Part shown: one piece after another, positions 16,555-26,238 of the stretch
How positions within the stretch are numbered: position 1 is the stretch's first letter
Layout of the letters: each line of letters begins with the position of its first letter
Source of the DNA: Brachyspira sp.
GTDB taxonomy: Bacteria; Spirochaetota; Brachyspiria; Brachyspirales; Brachyspiraceae
Assembly (NCBI RefSeq): GCF_029258575.1
Contig: NZ_JARHYI010000003.1
Span: 1-47,693, forward strand
Length of the DNA stretch: 47,693 nucleotides
Reading direction: 5' to 3'
Made by a program: the position numbers and the translations under genes
The notes under the pieces: model-generated
Database searches by the model: none
Told to the model about the DNA's origin: nothing
The model's input: only the letters and a program-made list of their open reading frames with translations

Positions 16555-17349
16555 ATGTTTATAAAAGAAGTTAAAGAAATAATAAAGCCAAGCATAAAAG
16601 ATGAAGAGGCTATATCTAATATAAGAAAAGCAGCCGAAATAGCACAGGATTCTATAGATTTAGCTTTTAAACTTTGTATGTCTGGTGTAAGAGCTTCTAA
16701 AATTGATAAAGAAGTAGAAAAATATATAAAAAGTAAAAATGCTTATCCAGCTAATTTTGAAGTCCCAGATTATGGATTTGCCACAAGTATATCAAGCGGA
16801 AATGAAATAGCACATGGAAGACCTACTAATAATAAAATACTTGTTCATGGAGAACCTGTATGCGTTGATGTAGGAGTAAAGTATAATGGATGTTATGCTG
16901 ATTGTGCTAGAACTATAGTTATAGAAGGTGGTATGGGATCAGTTAATCATAGAGCTTATAAACTTATAGAGGCATGTAAAAAGTCTTTGGAATATGCTAT
17001 TTACAAATTAAAGCCTAATGTTCTTTTAAGCGAATATGGAAGAACTGTTGAAAATAAAGTTCATGAATATGGATTTAAAGTTATAAAATCTCTTACAGGT
17101 CATGGTGTTGGTTATGAATATCATGAAGCCCCTTATATATTTAATTTTTATCATCCTAATAATGATGTTTTATTAGAGCCTAATATGGTGCTTGCATTAG
17201 AGCTTATGATTACGAATGGAACAGACAAGTACGAAAAAGAGAAAGACGGCTGGACTTTATCTACTCCTGATTATTCTTTAGCTGTTCATTTCGAGCATAC
17301 TGTTTTAATCACTCAAACAGGTGTTGAAATATTAGGTATAAAAAAGTAA
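16555..17349 (+). CDS. map: Methionine aminopeptidase, type I
   Basis: A 264-residue cytoplasmic metallopeptidase that removes the initiator methionine from nascent proteins. All five metal ligands are visible: D105 (VCVDVGVKY), D116 (CYADCART), H183 (TGHGVGYEYH), E216 (LALELMITNG) and E247 (VHFEHTVLIT). H87 of AHGRP is the substrate-contacting His. The length matches type Ia enzymes, with no N-terminal zinc-finger extension. GAGGG lies about 8 nt before the ATG. It is the last gene of the plus-strand run that begins at 11463. Identification secure. Confidence 0.95.
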   Translation: MFIKEVKEIIKPSIKDEEAISNIRKAAEIAQDSIDLAFKLCMSGVRASKIDKEVEKYIKSKNAYPANFEVPDYGFATSISSGNEIAHGRPTNNKILVHGEPVCVDVGVKYNGCYADCARTIVIEGGMGSVNHRAYKLIEACKKSLEYAIYKLKPNVLLSEYGRTVENKVHEYGFKVIKSLTGHGVGYEYHEAPYIFNFYHPNNDVLLEPNMVLALELMITNGTDKYEKEKDGWTLSTPDYSLAVHFEHTVLITQTGVEILGIKK

Positions 17350-17371
17350 TTAATTTAATACATCATTTTAC

Positions 17372-17400
17372 TTTACAGTTCTATATGGAAAGTTTATAAA
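17372..17400 (+). promoter_or_regulatory. Candidate promoter of aroC
   Basis: TTTACA (17372-17377), 17-bp spacer, TATAAA (17395-17400). The start site would be near 17407, 35 nt before the aroC ATG. Confidence 0.5.
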
Positions 17401-17441
17401 AGATAATATATACTAATATAACATTTTTTAGGAATATATTT

Positions 17442-18551
17442 ATGGGAAGCGTATTTGGAAATAATATTAAATTAAGTTTATTTGGGGAATCTCATGGCGA
17501 AGCTATAGGATGTGTCATAGACGGTTTTCCTTATGGTATTAATATAGATAATGAATTTATAGAAAAAGAGATGAATAGAAGAAGGGCTAAAAATGCCAAG
17601 ATTGCAACAGCAAGAAATGAGGCTGATAAGCCAGAAATATTATCTGGTATACTTGAAGGAAAAAGCACAGGAATGCCTATTGCTGCTGTAATAAAAAATG
17701 AAAATAAAAGAAGTGGAGATTATTCTAATTTAAAAGTCATTCCAAGACCTTCTCATAGTGATTATACTGCTATGCTGAGATATGATGGATTTAATGATAT
17801 AAGAGGAGGCGGACATTTTTCTGGAAGACTTACTGCTCCTTTGGTATTTTCTGGGGCTTTATGTAAATTGGCACTTAAAGAAAAATTTGATATTACTATA
17901 GCTGCTCATATCAAACAAATATACAATATTAAAGATAAATACAAAAATAATACTTTTCCAAGCTATGAAGATTTTATAAATAATTATGATAAAGAATTGG
18001 CTGTATTCGATGATGATGCTATGAATAAGATGCTCAAAACTATAGAAGAGTCTAAAATGAATATAGATTCAGTGGGAGGAATTATTACTGCTGCTGTATT
18101 TAATATGCCAGCTGGATTTGGCGAGCCTTTTTATTCATCTATAGAAAGTAGAATAGCCCAATCTTTATTTGCTATACCAGCAGTGAAAGGTGTAGATTTT
18201 GGACTTGGATTTGATTTCGTTAATTATAAGGGAAGCGAATGCAATGATGCTTATACTATAAAAAATGATGATAATATAAAAACTATAGAGACAAAAACTA
18301 ACAATAACGGCGGAATATTAGGCGGCATATCAAACGGCATGCCTATAATAGTTAATACAGTTATCAAGCCTACTCCTTCAATATCAAAAGAGCAATTGAC
18401 ATTAAATATAGAAACTAAAGAGGAAGAAGTCCTTATTATTAAAGGGCGTCATGATCCATGCATAGCAGTAAGGGCTGTTGCTGTTATAGAAGCTGCTATT
18501 GCCTTTTCTATACTTGATTTATGTATAGATATGAAGGGCAGATTAATTTAA
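17442..18551 (+). CDS. aroC: Chorismate synthase
   Basis: A 369-residue enzyme that converts 5-enolpyruvylshikimate-3-phosphate to chorismate, the last step of the shikimate pathway, using reduced FMN. Family signatures are clear: the N-terminal LSLFGESHGEAIGCVIDG with the catalytic-site His, the central RPSHSDYTAMLRYDGFNDIR and GGGHFSGRLTAPLVF, and the C-terminal GRHDPCIAVRAVAVIEAA. Full length, with AGGAA about 8 nt before the ATG. No other aro genes are adjacent. It is followed after 18 nt by a decayed glycosyltransferase gene with an intact SD, which may once have been co-transcribed. Confidence 0.97.
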   Translation: MGSVFGNNIKLSLFGESHGEAIGCVIDGFPYGINIDNEFIEKEMNRRRAKNAKIATARNEADKPEILSGILEGKSTGMPIAAVIKNENKRSGDYSNLKVIPRPSHSDYTAMLRYDGFNDIRGGGHFSGRLTAPLVFSGALCKLALKEKFDITIAAHIKQIYNIKDKYKNNTFPSYEDFINNYDKELAVFDDDAMNKMLKTIEESKMNIDSVGGIITAAVFNMPAGFGEPFYSSIESRIAQSLFAIPAVKGVDFGLGFDFVNYKGSECNDAYTIKNDDNIKTIETKTNNNGGILGGISNGMPIIVNTVIKPTPSISKEQLTLNIETKEEEVLIIKGRHDPCIAVRAVAVIEAAIAFSILDLCIDMKGRLI

Positions 18552-18569
18552 TGTTAAGGAGTATATAGA

Positions 18570-19695
18570 ATGAAAATAAATTAATTTCTTTTATTAAAAA
18601 TAATAGAAAAGAATTATTAACTATTTTTATAATATTTATAACATCAAGAATATTATTCATTATTTTACTATATGTAGGTTTATATCATTTACCAAATAAA
18701 GGAACTTATGATATAAATAATATATTAGAGATATTTTATAGATGGAATGATGCTTCAATTTATATAGATATTGCTAGATACAGTGTGCATTTGTCTTATT
18801 ATGCTTTTGCTCCAATATATACTATATCAATAAAATTTTTTTCATATATATTTTTAGGTTCTTATGAATTTGTGGGCTTTTTTGTTACAAATATATCATT
18901 TATATTATTTATGATACTTTTTTATTATTATATAAGTTTTTATATATCTAAAGAATTTTCTATGTATGCTGTTATAGCATTAATAATTTATCCTGCTTCA
19001 AATTATAATACTATACTTTATACAGAATCTTTATTTTTTTTAAATGTTATAATATCTTTAATAGCATATAGAAATAAGGATTATATGATAGCAGCATTAT
19101 TTTGCGGACTATCAACTTTAACAAGAATAACAGGTATTGCTTTATTAGTATGATATGGTATTGACATGCTTATTACATATATAAAAGCTAAAGATTTTAG
19201 TATTAAATCTATATTAATTCTTTTAAAAGAAGGATTAAGTTTTTTGGCTGTTTATGGCTTATGTTTATGTATGCCAAAGAGGGAAATGCCTTTTATTTTT
19301 TTGAATCTCAAAAAGCATGGGATAGAGAAGTTCCTAATCCTTTTATTATACCATTTGTGATAAAATTATTAATTCATATATTTCAATATCCTTCTTTAAG
19401 AACATTTTTAGAATTTTTATTACCTATGGTAATGATTACATTTGCTATTTTTAGTATAAATAAAATGCCTATTTGTTTTACTGTATATTCAATATTTACA
19501 ATTATAATGCCTTTAACTACAGGAAGTACTTGGAGTTTTACAAGACTTCCTATGGTAGCATTGGCAGCATATACATTTGTAGGCATTCAATTTGAAAAAA
19601 ATAAAATCTTTAAAATAGTTTATTTTTTAATATACTTTGTTCTGTATATTATATTTTCAGGAACTATGGGGCAGTTAAGAGGAACATACATATAA
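18570..19695 (+). pseudogene. Broken PIG-V-like mannosyltransferase gene
   Basis: A former polytopic membrane glycosyltransferase, now disrupted. AAGGAG (18555-18560) precedes ATG 18570, but the frame stops after four codons; adding one A in the early A-run restores MKNKLISFIKNN and continues to YRWNDASIYIDIARYS and YYAFAPIYTISIKF. An in-frame TGA at 19151-19153 stands where Trp is plausible. A frameshift near 19258 moves the rest into another frame, MYAKEGNAFYFFESQKAW through to GTMGQLRGTYI. The W-D...IAR..Y...AF.P and GNAF...Q..W.R patterns match the PIG-V-like mannosyltransferase family (COG5542 type), which uses lipid-linked sugars. Three independent lesions argue against a sequencing error. 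Confidence 0.85.
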
Positions 19696-19699
19696 AATA

Positions 19700-20890
19700 T
19701 TATTTATGCTCTAATAATTTTTTATATGAAAACTCTATTGCAAAAGTTCCAAGAGGTGCCGTTATGAGTATTGCAAGTACAGCTATTACTAGTATAATTT
19801 CTCCTGATGCAAATCCAAGAGATAGAGGAATAGAACCTATTGCAGCTTGAACTGTTGCTTTAGGACAATATGCTAACATAGAAAATAAACGTTCTTTTTT
19901 ATTTAAATTAGTTTTTATTAATGATAAAAATACTCCGAACATTCTGAAAATCAAAGCTCCGAATATAAGTACAATTCCAAAAAATCCAGCTTTTAAAGCA
20001 TAATTAATATTCATAGCAGCACCTACAAGCACGAAAAGAATAATTTCAGCAGCCACCCAAAGTTTAGAGTATTTTAATGAAAGTCTTTTAGATAATTCCT
20101 CTTTTGACTTTTTTAAATATGCTCCTATACTCATAACCGCCAAAAGTCCAGAAAAACCTATTATTCCTCCGAATATATTAGATATAGAATTTTCTATGGT
20201 TACAAGTATAAAAGATATACTTAATATTATAACTACTTTGGCACTATCTCTTATATGAAATCTTGTAAAAAATTTGGATAGTATAAAAGCTATTAGTATA
20301 CCTATTATCAATCCTAGAAGTATAGAAGTAGGTATTTTTATAAAGTTGAGAAGAGAAATGTTTCCATCTTTGAGTAAAGATGTAAAAGAGGCAAAAAGTA
20401 CTATTACAAATATATCATCTACAGAAGCTCCAGCCATCAATAATTGAGGTATGCTTTTGTTTGTGCCGTATTTTTCATCTATAAGTTTTAACATTTTTGG
20501 TACTAATACAGCAGGAGAAACAGCGGCTACAACTGAACCCATTAAAGCAGCATCTAATATTGTAATATTAAAAAGTTTCGGAGCTATTAGAATCATTCCT
20601 ATTATTTCAAGACTTGCAGGAACAAAGCACATAAGTATAGCTGGTCTTCCTACCTTTTTTAAGTCTTCTATATCAAGATTAAGTCCAGCCCTTGTGAGTA
20701 TTATAATGAGTGCCAATTCTCTTAAATCTGCTGATATTGAAAGTATTGAATTATCTAGCAAATTAAAACAATAAGGTCCAAGAAGTATTCCTGTTATTAT
20801 AAGTCCCAAAAGAGATGGAAGTTTTAAAAGTGAAAATAATTTTCCTAATATCATTCCACATAAAAATATCAAAGCTAAACTAAGAAGCAT
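19700..20890 (-). CDS. CPA-family cation/proton antiporter
   Basis: A 396-residue inner-membrane transporter with about 12 membrane helices and no C-terminal regulatory domain. Family features are the LPSLLGLIITGILLGPYCF entrance helix, LIIILTRAGLNLDIEDLKK, AAVSPAVLVPKML, and GASVDDIFVIVLFASF, whose adjacent acidic pair is the ion-binding site of CPA-type exchangers. It probably exchanges Na+ or K+ for H+; the ion cannot be read from sequence. AAAGGA lies about 8 nt before the ATG. The 243-bp upstream region contains a 10-bp inverted repeat (20964-21021). It ends 4 bases after the convergent mannosyltransferase pseudogene. Confidence 0.85.
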   Translation of the reverse strand: MLLSLALIFLCGMILGKLFSLLKLPSLLGLIITGILLGPYCFNLLDNSILSISADLRELALIIILTRAGLNLDIEDLKKVGRPAILMCFVPASLEIIGMILIAPKLFNITILDAALMGSVVAAVSPAVLVPKMLKLIDEKYGTNKSIPQLLMAGASVDDIFVIVLFASFTSLLKDGNISLLNFIKIPTSILLGLIIGILIAFILSKFFTRFHIRDSAKVVIILSISFILVTIENSISNIFGGIIGFSGLLAVMSIGAYLKKSKEELSKRLSLKYSKLWVAAEIILFVLVGAAMNINYALKAGFFGIVLIFGALIFRMFGVFLSLIKTNLNKKERLFSMLAYCPKATVQAAIGSIPLSLGFASGEIILVIAVLAILITAPLGTFAIEFSYKKLLEHK

Positions 20891-20963
20891 AAGTATGAAT
20901 CCTTTTATTAGTATTTGATTTTTATATGAATTATGATATTAAAAGAAATAATATAAAAACTTA

Positions 20964-21021
20964 TTCTGCAAATCTCTTAATAATTATATAATTCATAAAA
21001 AAATCATAAAAATTTGCAGAA
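20964..21021. repeat. 10-bp inverted repeat upstream of the antiporter gene
   Basis: TTCTGCAAAT (20964-20973) and ATTTGCAGAA (21012-21021) are perfect inverted copies with a 38-bp AT-rich spacer, 74-131 bp upstream of the antiporter start. They are GC-richer than the flanks. Possible operator pair or RNA stem. Confidence 0.5.
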
Positions 21022-21133
21022 GTCATCAGCTTTTATATTAAGCGGTTTAATTATTTATGATTATAAATAATTTAAGGAGACCTCATTCCTTATTTATAAA
21101 TAATATTTTAACAAAAAATATTTTTATTTCAAG

Positions 21134-22168
21134 TTATTTTTGTAAATCTTTAAAACTCAAAGCAGTATTGGATTTTTTATCCACTTTTAAAGTCATACCC
21201 AAAACTTTTTTATAATGTTTAGCTGGTATTCCTACGCATGGTCTTAAAGCAATTAAATCTTTTTCTGTAATTACCTCTCCTCTAAGCATAGCATGATTGA
21301 GATAAATACCTCTTTTGGCATATACAAGTTCTTTTTTTTCTTGCTTACTTAATACATGTTCTTTTTTATTTGCCAAATTGCCACCAAGCATAATTAATGT
21401 TTTATCAATAGATCTTATCATTTCAGACATAGCATTTTTTTCTAAACTAATAATATGATCTCCAGTTTCTTTTTCTGGATTTACTGTAAAATGTTTTTCT
21501 ATTATTTTAGCCCCCAAAGAAACGGCAATAATAGGAGCTTCTATTCCTATAGTATGATCTGAATAGCCTATTATATTATTTTTAAATATATTTTGCATAA
21601 CTGATATTCTATTAAGTCTGGCATTTTGTATTGGGGTAGGGTATTCTACAGAACAATGAAGTAATGCAGTTTCATTATTTTTTAATATTTTTAGAGCTTC
21701 TTTAATATCTTTATTTAAAGCCAATCCAGTAGAAAGTATTACAGGTTTATTTGTTTTGGCAACAGCATGAAGTAAAGGTATATTATCAATATCGCATGAA
21801 GCTATTTTTATTATAGGTATATTATAATTAACTATGTCTTCAACAGATTCTACAGAAAAAGGAGTTGTTATAAACATAATTTTATTTTTTTTTGCTTCTT
21901 TTATTAGAGGTTCATACCATTCTTTTTTTAAGATAATATTATCAATACCATCGAGTGCATCATCTTTTAATTTTAATGCTTTTGTATATTCTTTTGAAGC
22001 AAATAGAGTTTTTTGTGTAAAGCTTTGAAATTTTACAGCATCGGCACCTGATTTAGAAGCTTCTTCAATCAATTTAATTGCAGTATCTAAATCACCTTCA
22101 TGATTGCATCCTGCTTCGGCTATTACGAAATATCCTTTCTTATTTATTAAATCTTTTAATTTAAACAT
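21134..22168 (-). CDS. NeuB-family sialic acid / legionaminate / pseudaminate synthase
   Basis: A 344-residue TIM-barrel enzyme that condenses phosphoenolpyruvate with an N-acetylated hexose to give a nonulosonic acid. Signatures are the N-terminal FVIAEAGCNHEGDLDTAIKL, VKFQSFTQKTLF, the IIKIASCDIDNIPLL strand, GYSDHTIGIEAPIIAVSLGA, KIIEKHFTVNP, and a C-terminal antifreeze-like SAF domain (GEVITEKDLIALRPCVGIP). The sugar product (sialic, legionaminic or pseudaminic acid) cannot be separated by eye. Start: the second ATG (22168) has AGGA at about 7-nt spacing, better than the ATG at 22174. No CMP-sugar synthetase or epimerase adjoins it, so the rest of the pathway lies elsewhere. Confidence 0.88.
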   Translation of the reverse strand: MFKLKDLINKKGYFVIAEAGCNHEGDLDTAIKLIEEASKSGADAVKFQSFTQKTLFASKEYTKALKLKDDALDGIDNIILKKEWYEPLIKEAKKNKIMFITTPFSVESVEDIVNYNIPIIKIASCDIDNIPLLHAVAKTNKPVILSTGLALNKDIKEALKILKNNETALLHCSVEYPTPIQNARLNRISVMQNIFKNNIIGYSDHTIGIEAPIIAVSLGAKIIEKHFTVNPEKETGDHIISLEKNAMSEMIRSIDKTLIMLGGNLANKKEHVLSKQEKKELVYAKRGIYLNHAMLRGEVITEKDLIALRPCVGIPAKHYKKVLGMTLKVDKKSNTALSFKDLQK

Positions 22169-22270
22169 ACCCATTTCCTAAATATATTATCGAAATAGAA
22201 TTGACTAATTATAAGTATTTTTTAATATAAAATGTTATTATGGAGAAGTTTTTTTGAAAAAATAAAAATG

Positions 22271-22343
22271 AGCTGGTGATGGGACTTGAACCCGCAACCG
22301 GCTGATTACAAATCAGCTGCTCTGCCAATTGAGCTACACCAGC
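22271..22343 (-). tRNA. tRNA-Thr (anticodon TGT)
   Basis: A 73-nt tRNA on the minus strand. The acceptor stem GCTGGTG pairs with CACCAGC, the anticodon stem GCTGA/TCAGC encloses TTTGTAA, so the anticodon is TGT (complement of 22308-22310). The T-arm GGGTTCAAGTCCC is intact, and the discriminator is T. CCA is not encoded. A T-rich tract follows. Confidence 0.97.
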
Positions 22344-22355
22344 AAAGTGATTACT

Positions 22356-22383
22356 ATTATACAATAATCATAAAAAAAGTCAA
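22356..22383 (-). promoter_or_regulatory. Promoter of tRNA-Thr
   Basis: On the minus strand TTGACT (22383-22378), 16-bp spacer, and perfect TATAAT (22361-22356). The start site is only about 6 nt before the tRNA. Confidence 0.7.
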
Positions 22384-22436
22384 TAGTATAAACGGAATTT
22401 TTTATATATTTTTGTTTATTATCTCTTCATAATTAG

Positions 22437-22463
22437 GTATAGAATCTATAGTTTATTCTATAC
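22437..22463. repeat. 9-bp inverted repeat between tRNA-Thr and the ribokinase remnant
   Basis: GTATAGAAT (22437-22445) and ATTCTATAC (22455-22463) with a 9-nt loop. There is no T-run on either side, so it is not a typical terminator. It may be a relic of the decayed gene's 3' end. Confidence 0.45.
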
Positions 22464-22465
22464 AC

Positions 22466-23175
22466 AATTATAGCATTCCCTAAAAAGGTATTTCCATATA
22501 CTACCTTCACTTTGTAGGTGTTTTAACTATATTATTTTCTTTTTTATTAAATAAGAGCCATTTGAGTATAAAGTAATTATTATATTTTTTACATCGCAGT
22601 CAAGAATATATTCAACATGCCTATGATATTTATTTCTGTTTCATTAGGTATTAATATATCTGCAGAACTTAAAAATTCTTTATCTATCTTTACCGCAGGA
22701 GAGGGATTTAATACCACAGTTTTATTTAATTTTTTGCTGTAATGACAATATACTTTGCAATATGTAATGGTATTTACAATTGCAAAATATAATATCATAA
22801 TTGTTTATTAAATCTTCTTTATATCTTCTCCTCTTATAAGGGCATTAGCATTTTTCAAAACTACTATATTGTTATCCCTTTTTCAGTTATAGTTATTAAA
22901 GCTATTTCTCTTGAGGTATTTTCTTTTATTATAATATTATCTGTATTTACATTATTTTTTGATAAAGTATATATTAATTGCTTTGCAAAACTTTATCTAC
23001 AACTGTAGCTAATATACTTGCACCAAAGCCTAGTTAAGCTATTTCTAAAGCCTGATTTACTCTTTTGCATCTAAAAATCGATTCCTAATATAGTTTCTCC
23101 ATCATTTGGAAATCTAGGAGTTTTTACAACTAAATCTTTCTTTATACTTCATATTACTAATACATTTTTATTCAT
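22466..23175 (-). pseudogene. rbsK: Decayed ribokinase gene (PfkB family)
   Basis: Conceptual translation with frame changes gives MNKNVLVI, then a TGA where the Gly of GSIN belongs, then SIKKDLVVKTPRFPNDGET and a TAG. Later frames give KLNKTVVLNPSPAVKIDKEF and SSADILIPNETEINII, which are ribokinase substrate- and nucleotide-domain signatures, then KNIIITLYSNGSYLIKKEN and VVYGNTFLGNAII. In the last segment the catalytic DTTAAGD has been lost between VV and TFLGNA. Several stops, frameshifts and the missing catalytic Asp mean no function. It lies 10 bp downstream of the ABC permease on the same strand. Confidence 0.85.
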
Positions 23176-23185
23176 ATATAATAGT

Positions 23186-25507
23186 TTACTCTTCCCTATC
23201 TTTTAAACCTTCAACCATATCAAGTTTATTTATATAATGCGTACTCATAATGGATACGAATGATATAATAGTTACAAGAAGTATCATAGCAAGTATATAG
23301 CTGGATTCATATACATGCGGAACGAATGAAAATAATTTGCTTGAGAACGGTTTTTTTACCAAATATAAAATTCCATATCCCGCAGCTATACCCAATGGAA
23401 TTGCAATTATAGCCTGAGTAATTGTTTCTTTAAGAGATGCTATCATAATTTCTTTTGTAGTGTATCCCATAACTTTGAGCAATGTAAACTCATATCTTCT
23501 AGTGGCAAGAGTAATAACACCAACACCATATAGAGAAGTTGCTCCAAGTAAAAATGCTATGAATATAAGTATTTGCACCAATAAATATATTGTTGCTATT
23601 TGATTTTTATAAGCTTCATATTCATCATTTCTAAAGCTATAATATGAAACTTCTTTACTATCATCTAATATATTTTTCATATTATCTTTGGTAATATCAT
23701 CTTTTGTAGTTATAAAAATATTATTATAAACATCTTTAATATCAAATGTCTTTTTAGCAAAATCTTTATCCATGTAAATATAGAACATACCCTGCTGATC
23801 AACAAATTTACTTACCTTTACTCTTCTTGATATACTATTTCCAAGTGTATATAATTCTATTCCTATATAATCATTTTCTTTAACATTTAATTTTTCAGCC
23901 AAATATTTAGGAATCATCACAGTATCTTCTTTTTCATCATTATTAGGTATATCAATAGATGAAAAACTATCTTTATATATAAGAGTAGGTATATATAAAC
24001 TTTCTGCATTATCTCTGAAAGCAGGATATAATCTTGATTGATAAATAGCCACTTTATCATAATACTTAATATTATTATTTGTTAGTATATCAGAATTATT
24101 TTCCCATTTTGTAGGATTTATAGTAACTGTAACATCATATAATGCAAATTTCTCATATAAATTATATAAAAAATAATCAAAAGAATTATTAAATCCTTGA
24201 GCAAATATAGTCATACTAATAGCAGCAAACATTCCCCAAAGAGAAGCCAAATATCTTGTTTTGCTTCTTGAAGCATTTTTAATTGCATATCTTGTATTAA
24301 AAGAAAATTTATTCCAAATTTTTAATTTTTCTATTAATATTTTTCCAGAACTTTTAGGAGGCTCTCCTCTCATAGACTGTGCAGGATTTAATTTTAATAT
24401 TGATACAGCAGCCAATAGATTAGAGAATATACATACAAACAATATAATAAATGCAGATATAATCCATAAGTCTATATAAATATTATAAGTGAAATTAGGC
24501 ATATCGAATATATTTCCTAATGCCTTGAATATAGGAGGAAGAAGTAATTTACTTATAATAAAAGCCAATAGTATACCAAAGAATGAAACTAAAAAAGAAT
24601 ATTTGATATACATAAACATTATAGAAAAATCTGTGAGTCCTATTGCTTTCATAATTCCTATCTGTTTTCTTTCAACTGCCACATTTCTTCTTTGAATAAT
24701 ATACAGAAGAAGTATAGCCATCAAAAGAAGTATAGAAGGACAAATATATGAAAATGAATCTATTTGAAGTAAAGTTTGTTCATAATTCACATAGTTTACA
24801 GATTGTTCTCTGTCTGTGAAGAAGAATATTTTTTGTTTTAATTTAGTTCTTATTAAATTTTCAATATTTCTTTTATTAACATTTTCTTTATATTTAATAT
24901 ATATTGAATTGTAAGGCATATAATTAAAATGTTCTTCGCTTACTTCTATAACAGCAAAGTCTTTAGCTTCGGATGCAGTACTAGCACCGTCTTTAAAAAG
25001 AAATACATAATTAGGATATGATACCAAAGCAGCTATTACAAAAGAATTTGTTTTATCATTAAAAATTAATTCTACAGTATCACCTATTTTTAACTTATTA
25101 GCATCTGCAAAATTTTTATTGATAGCTATTTCATTAGTTTCAAGGCTAGATTTACCTTCATATATAAATGGTTTATTAATAGTATTTGCAGAATTATCTG
25201 TACCATAAACAATAGCATCAACATCATCTATTTTTCCTTGAAATCTATGTTTAGCTACTACTTTATCTACTTCCTTTATATCTTTCAAAGTTTCTACATC
25301 ATCATTATTAAATATACCGAATAGTACTAAATCATCTAATACATTTTCTTCAAAATAATTTTCTGCAGAAAGTTTAAAATCTCTATATACAGTTTTAACT
25401 GCAACAAAGAAAAGTACAGCCAAAGTTACTATGAATACTGCCGACATAAATATTGCAAGCTGTTTATTTATTTTTCTGAATAAAAGTTTAGTTTTTATAT
25501 TTATCAT
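23186..25507 (-). CDS. ABC transporter permease with two FtsX-like domains
   Basis: A 773-residue inner-membrane protein with the plan TM1 (about 18-40), a large extracytoplasmic domain, three membrane helices near 260-370, a second extracytoplasmic domain after an internal TM near 420, and three helices at the C-terminus (about 630-765). Both three-helix bundles carry the FtsX/MacB signature (RKQIGIMKAIGLTDFSIMFM and RYEFTLLKVMGYTTKEIMIA). Such proteins are mechanotransmission exporters for lipoproteins, peptides or drugs rather than classical channels. GGA lies 7 nt before the ATG. Its ATPase is encoded 21 nt upstream. Substrate unknown. Confidence 0.88.
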   Translation of the reverse strand: MINIKTKLLFRKINKQLAIFMSAVFIVTLAVLFFVAVKTVYRDFKLSAENYFEENVLDDLVLFGIFNNDDVETLKDIKEVDKVVAKHRFQGKIDDVDAIVYGTDNSANTINKPFIYEGKSSLETNEIAINKNFADANKLKIGDTVELIFNDKTNSFVIAALVSYPNYVFLFKDGASTASEAKDFAVIEVSEEHFNYMPYNSIYIKYKENVNKRNIENLIRTKLKQKIFFFTDREQSVNYVNYEQTLLQIDSFSYICPSILLLMAILLLYIIQRRNVAVERKQIGIMKAIGLTDFSIMFMYIKYSFLVSFFGILLAFIISKLLLPPIFKALGNIFDMPNFTYNIYIDLWIISAFIILFVCIFSNLLAAVSILKLNPAQSMRGEPPKSSGKILIEKLKIWNKFSFNTRYAIKNASRSKTRYLASLWGMFAAISMTIFAQGFNNSFDYFLYNLYEKFALYDVTVTINPTKWENNSDILTNNNIKYYDKVAIYQSRLYPAFRDNAESLYIPTLIYKDSFSSIDIPNNDEKEDTVMIPKYLAEKLNVKENDYIGIELYTLGNSISRRVKVSKFVDQQGMFYIYMDKDFAKKTFDIKDVYNNIFITTKDDITKDNMKNILDDSKEVSYYSFRNDEYEAYKNQIATIYLLVQILIFIAFLLGATSLYGVGVITLATRRYEFTLLKVMGYTTKEIMIASLKETITQAIIAIPLGIAAGYGILYLVKKPFSSKLFSFVPHVYESSYILAMILLVTIISFVSIMSTHYINKLDMVEGLKDREE

Positions 25508-25528
25508 TATTTATCCATTCACTTTATT

Positions 25529-26236
25529 TTACCATTCTATATCTTCAGGATTAAGAGGATCGTCTACATCATATTTATCCAATACTTCACCGCTTAATAT
25601 TTTTACTACAGTATCAGCCATTTTAGCTATTTCTTTACTATGAGTAATTAATACTATGCTTGTACCGAAATTTCTATTTAAATCTCTAAGTATTTTAAGA
25701 GCCATAACCCCCGTTTTATTATCCAAAGCCCCAGTAGGTTCATCGCATAATACCACTTTAGGTTTTTTTGCTATTGCTCGTGCTATACTTACTCTCTGCT
25801 GTTCTCCTCCTGATAATTCTGTAGGATAATGTTTTATTCTATTCTCAAGTCCTAATAATTTTAAAGCTTCTTCAGCATTATCTCTGGAAAGTCCTGTTAT
25901 TTCTGTTGAAAATTCCACATTTTCTATAGCAGTAAGATTCGGAAGCAAATTATAACTTTGAAAAACGAATCCTATATTTTCTCTTCTGAATTTTGCAAGA
26001 TTTTTATTGCTGTAATGCGAAATATCCTCTCCCAAAAATAATACCTGTCCGCTTGTAGGTTTATCTAAAGCACCTAATATATTAAGTAAAGTACTCTTAC
26101 CAGATCCGCTTGGTCCTAATATAGCGGTAAGTTTTCCCTCTTCTATTGTAAGGTTAACTGATTTTAATGCCTGAGTAGCACCTCCACCATGACCATATAC
26201 TTTACTGATTTCTTTTATTTCATAAAGATAACTCAT
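25529..26236 (-). CDS. ABC transporter ATP-binding protein (LolD/MacB type)
   Basis: A 235-residue ATPase partner of the adjacent FtsX-like permease. Walker A GPSGSGKST (41-49), Q-loop VFQSYNLLPNLTAIENV (91-107), signature LSGGEQQRVSIARA (141-154), Walker B VVLCDEPTGALD (161-172) and the H-loop LITHSKE are all intact. The wording of the Q-loop and the PTGALD end are typical of the MacB/LolD/YtrE group. The gene starts 2 nt after the coaBC stop and has no clear SD, suggesting coupled translation. Confidence 0.92.
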   Translation of the reverse strand: MSYLYEIKEISKVYGHGGGATQALKSVNLTIEEGKLTAILGPSGSGKSTLLNILGALDKPTSGQVLFLGEDISHYSNKNLAKFRRENIGFVFQSYNLLPNLTAIENVEFSTEITGLSRDNAEEALKLLGLENRIKHYPTELSGGEQQRVSIARAIAKKPKVVLCDEPTGALDNKTGVMALKILRDLNRNFGTSIVLITHSKEIAKMADTVVKILSGEVLDKYDVDDPLNPEDIEW

Positions 26237-26238
26237 TA

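Noticed and set aside
18570-18600. Phase-variable switch in the mannosyltransferase A-run
   Set aside because: The run has only four A residues, and a downstream stop and frameshift would still inactivate the gene.
22589-22798. Short open frame as a real 69-residue gene
   Set aside because: Its sequence is the middle of a ribokinase; upstream and downstream ribokinase fragments lie in other frames, so it is part of a pseudogene.
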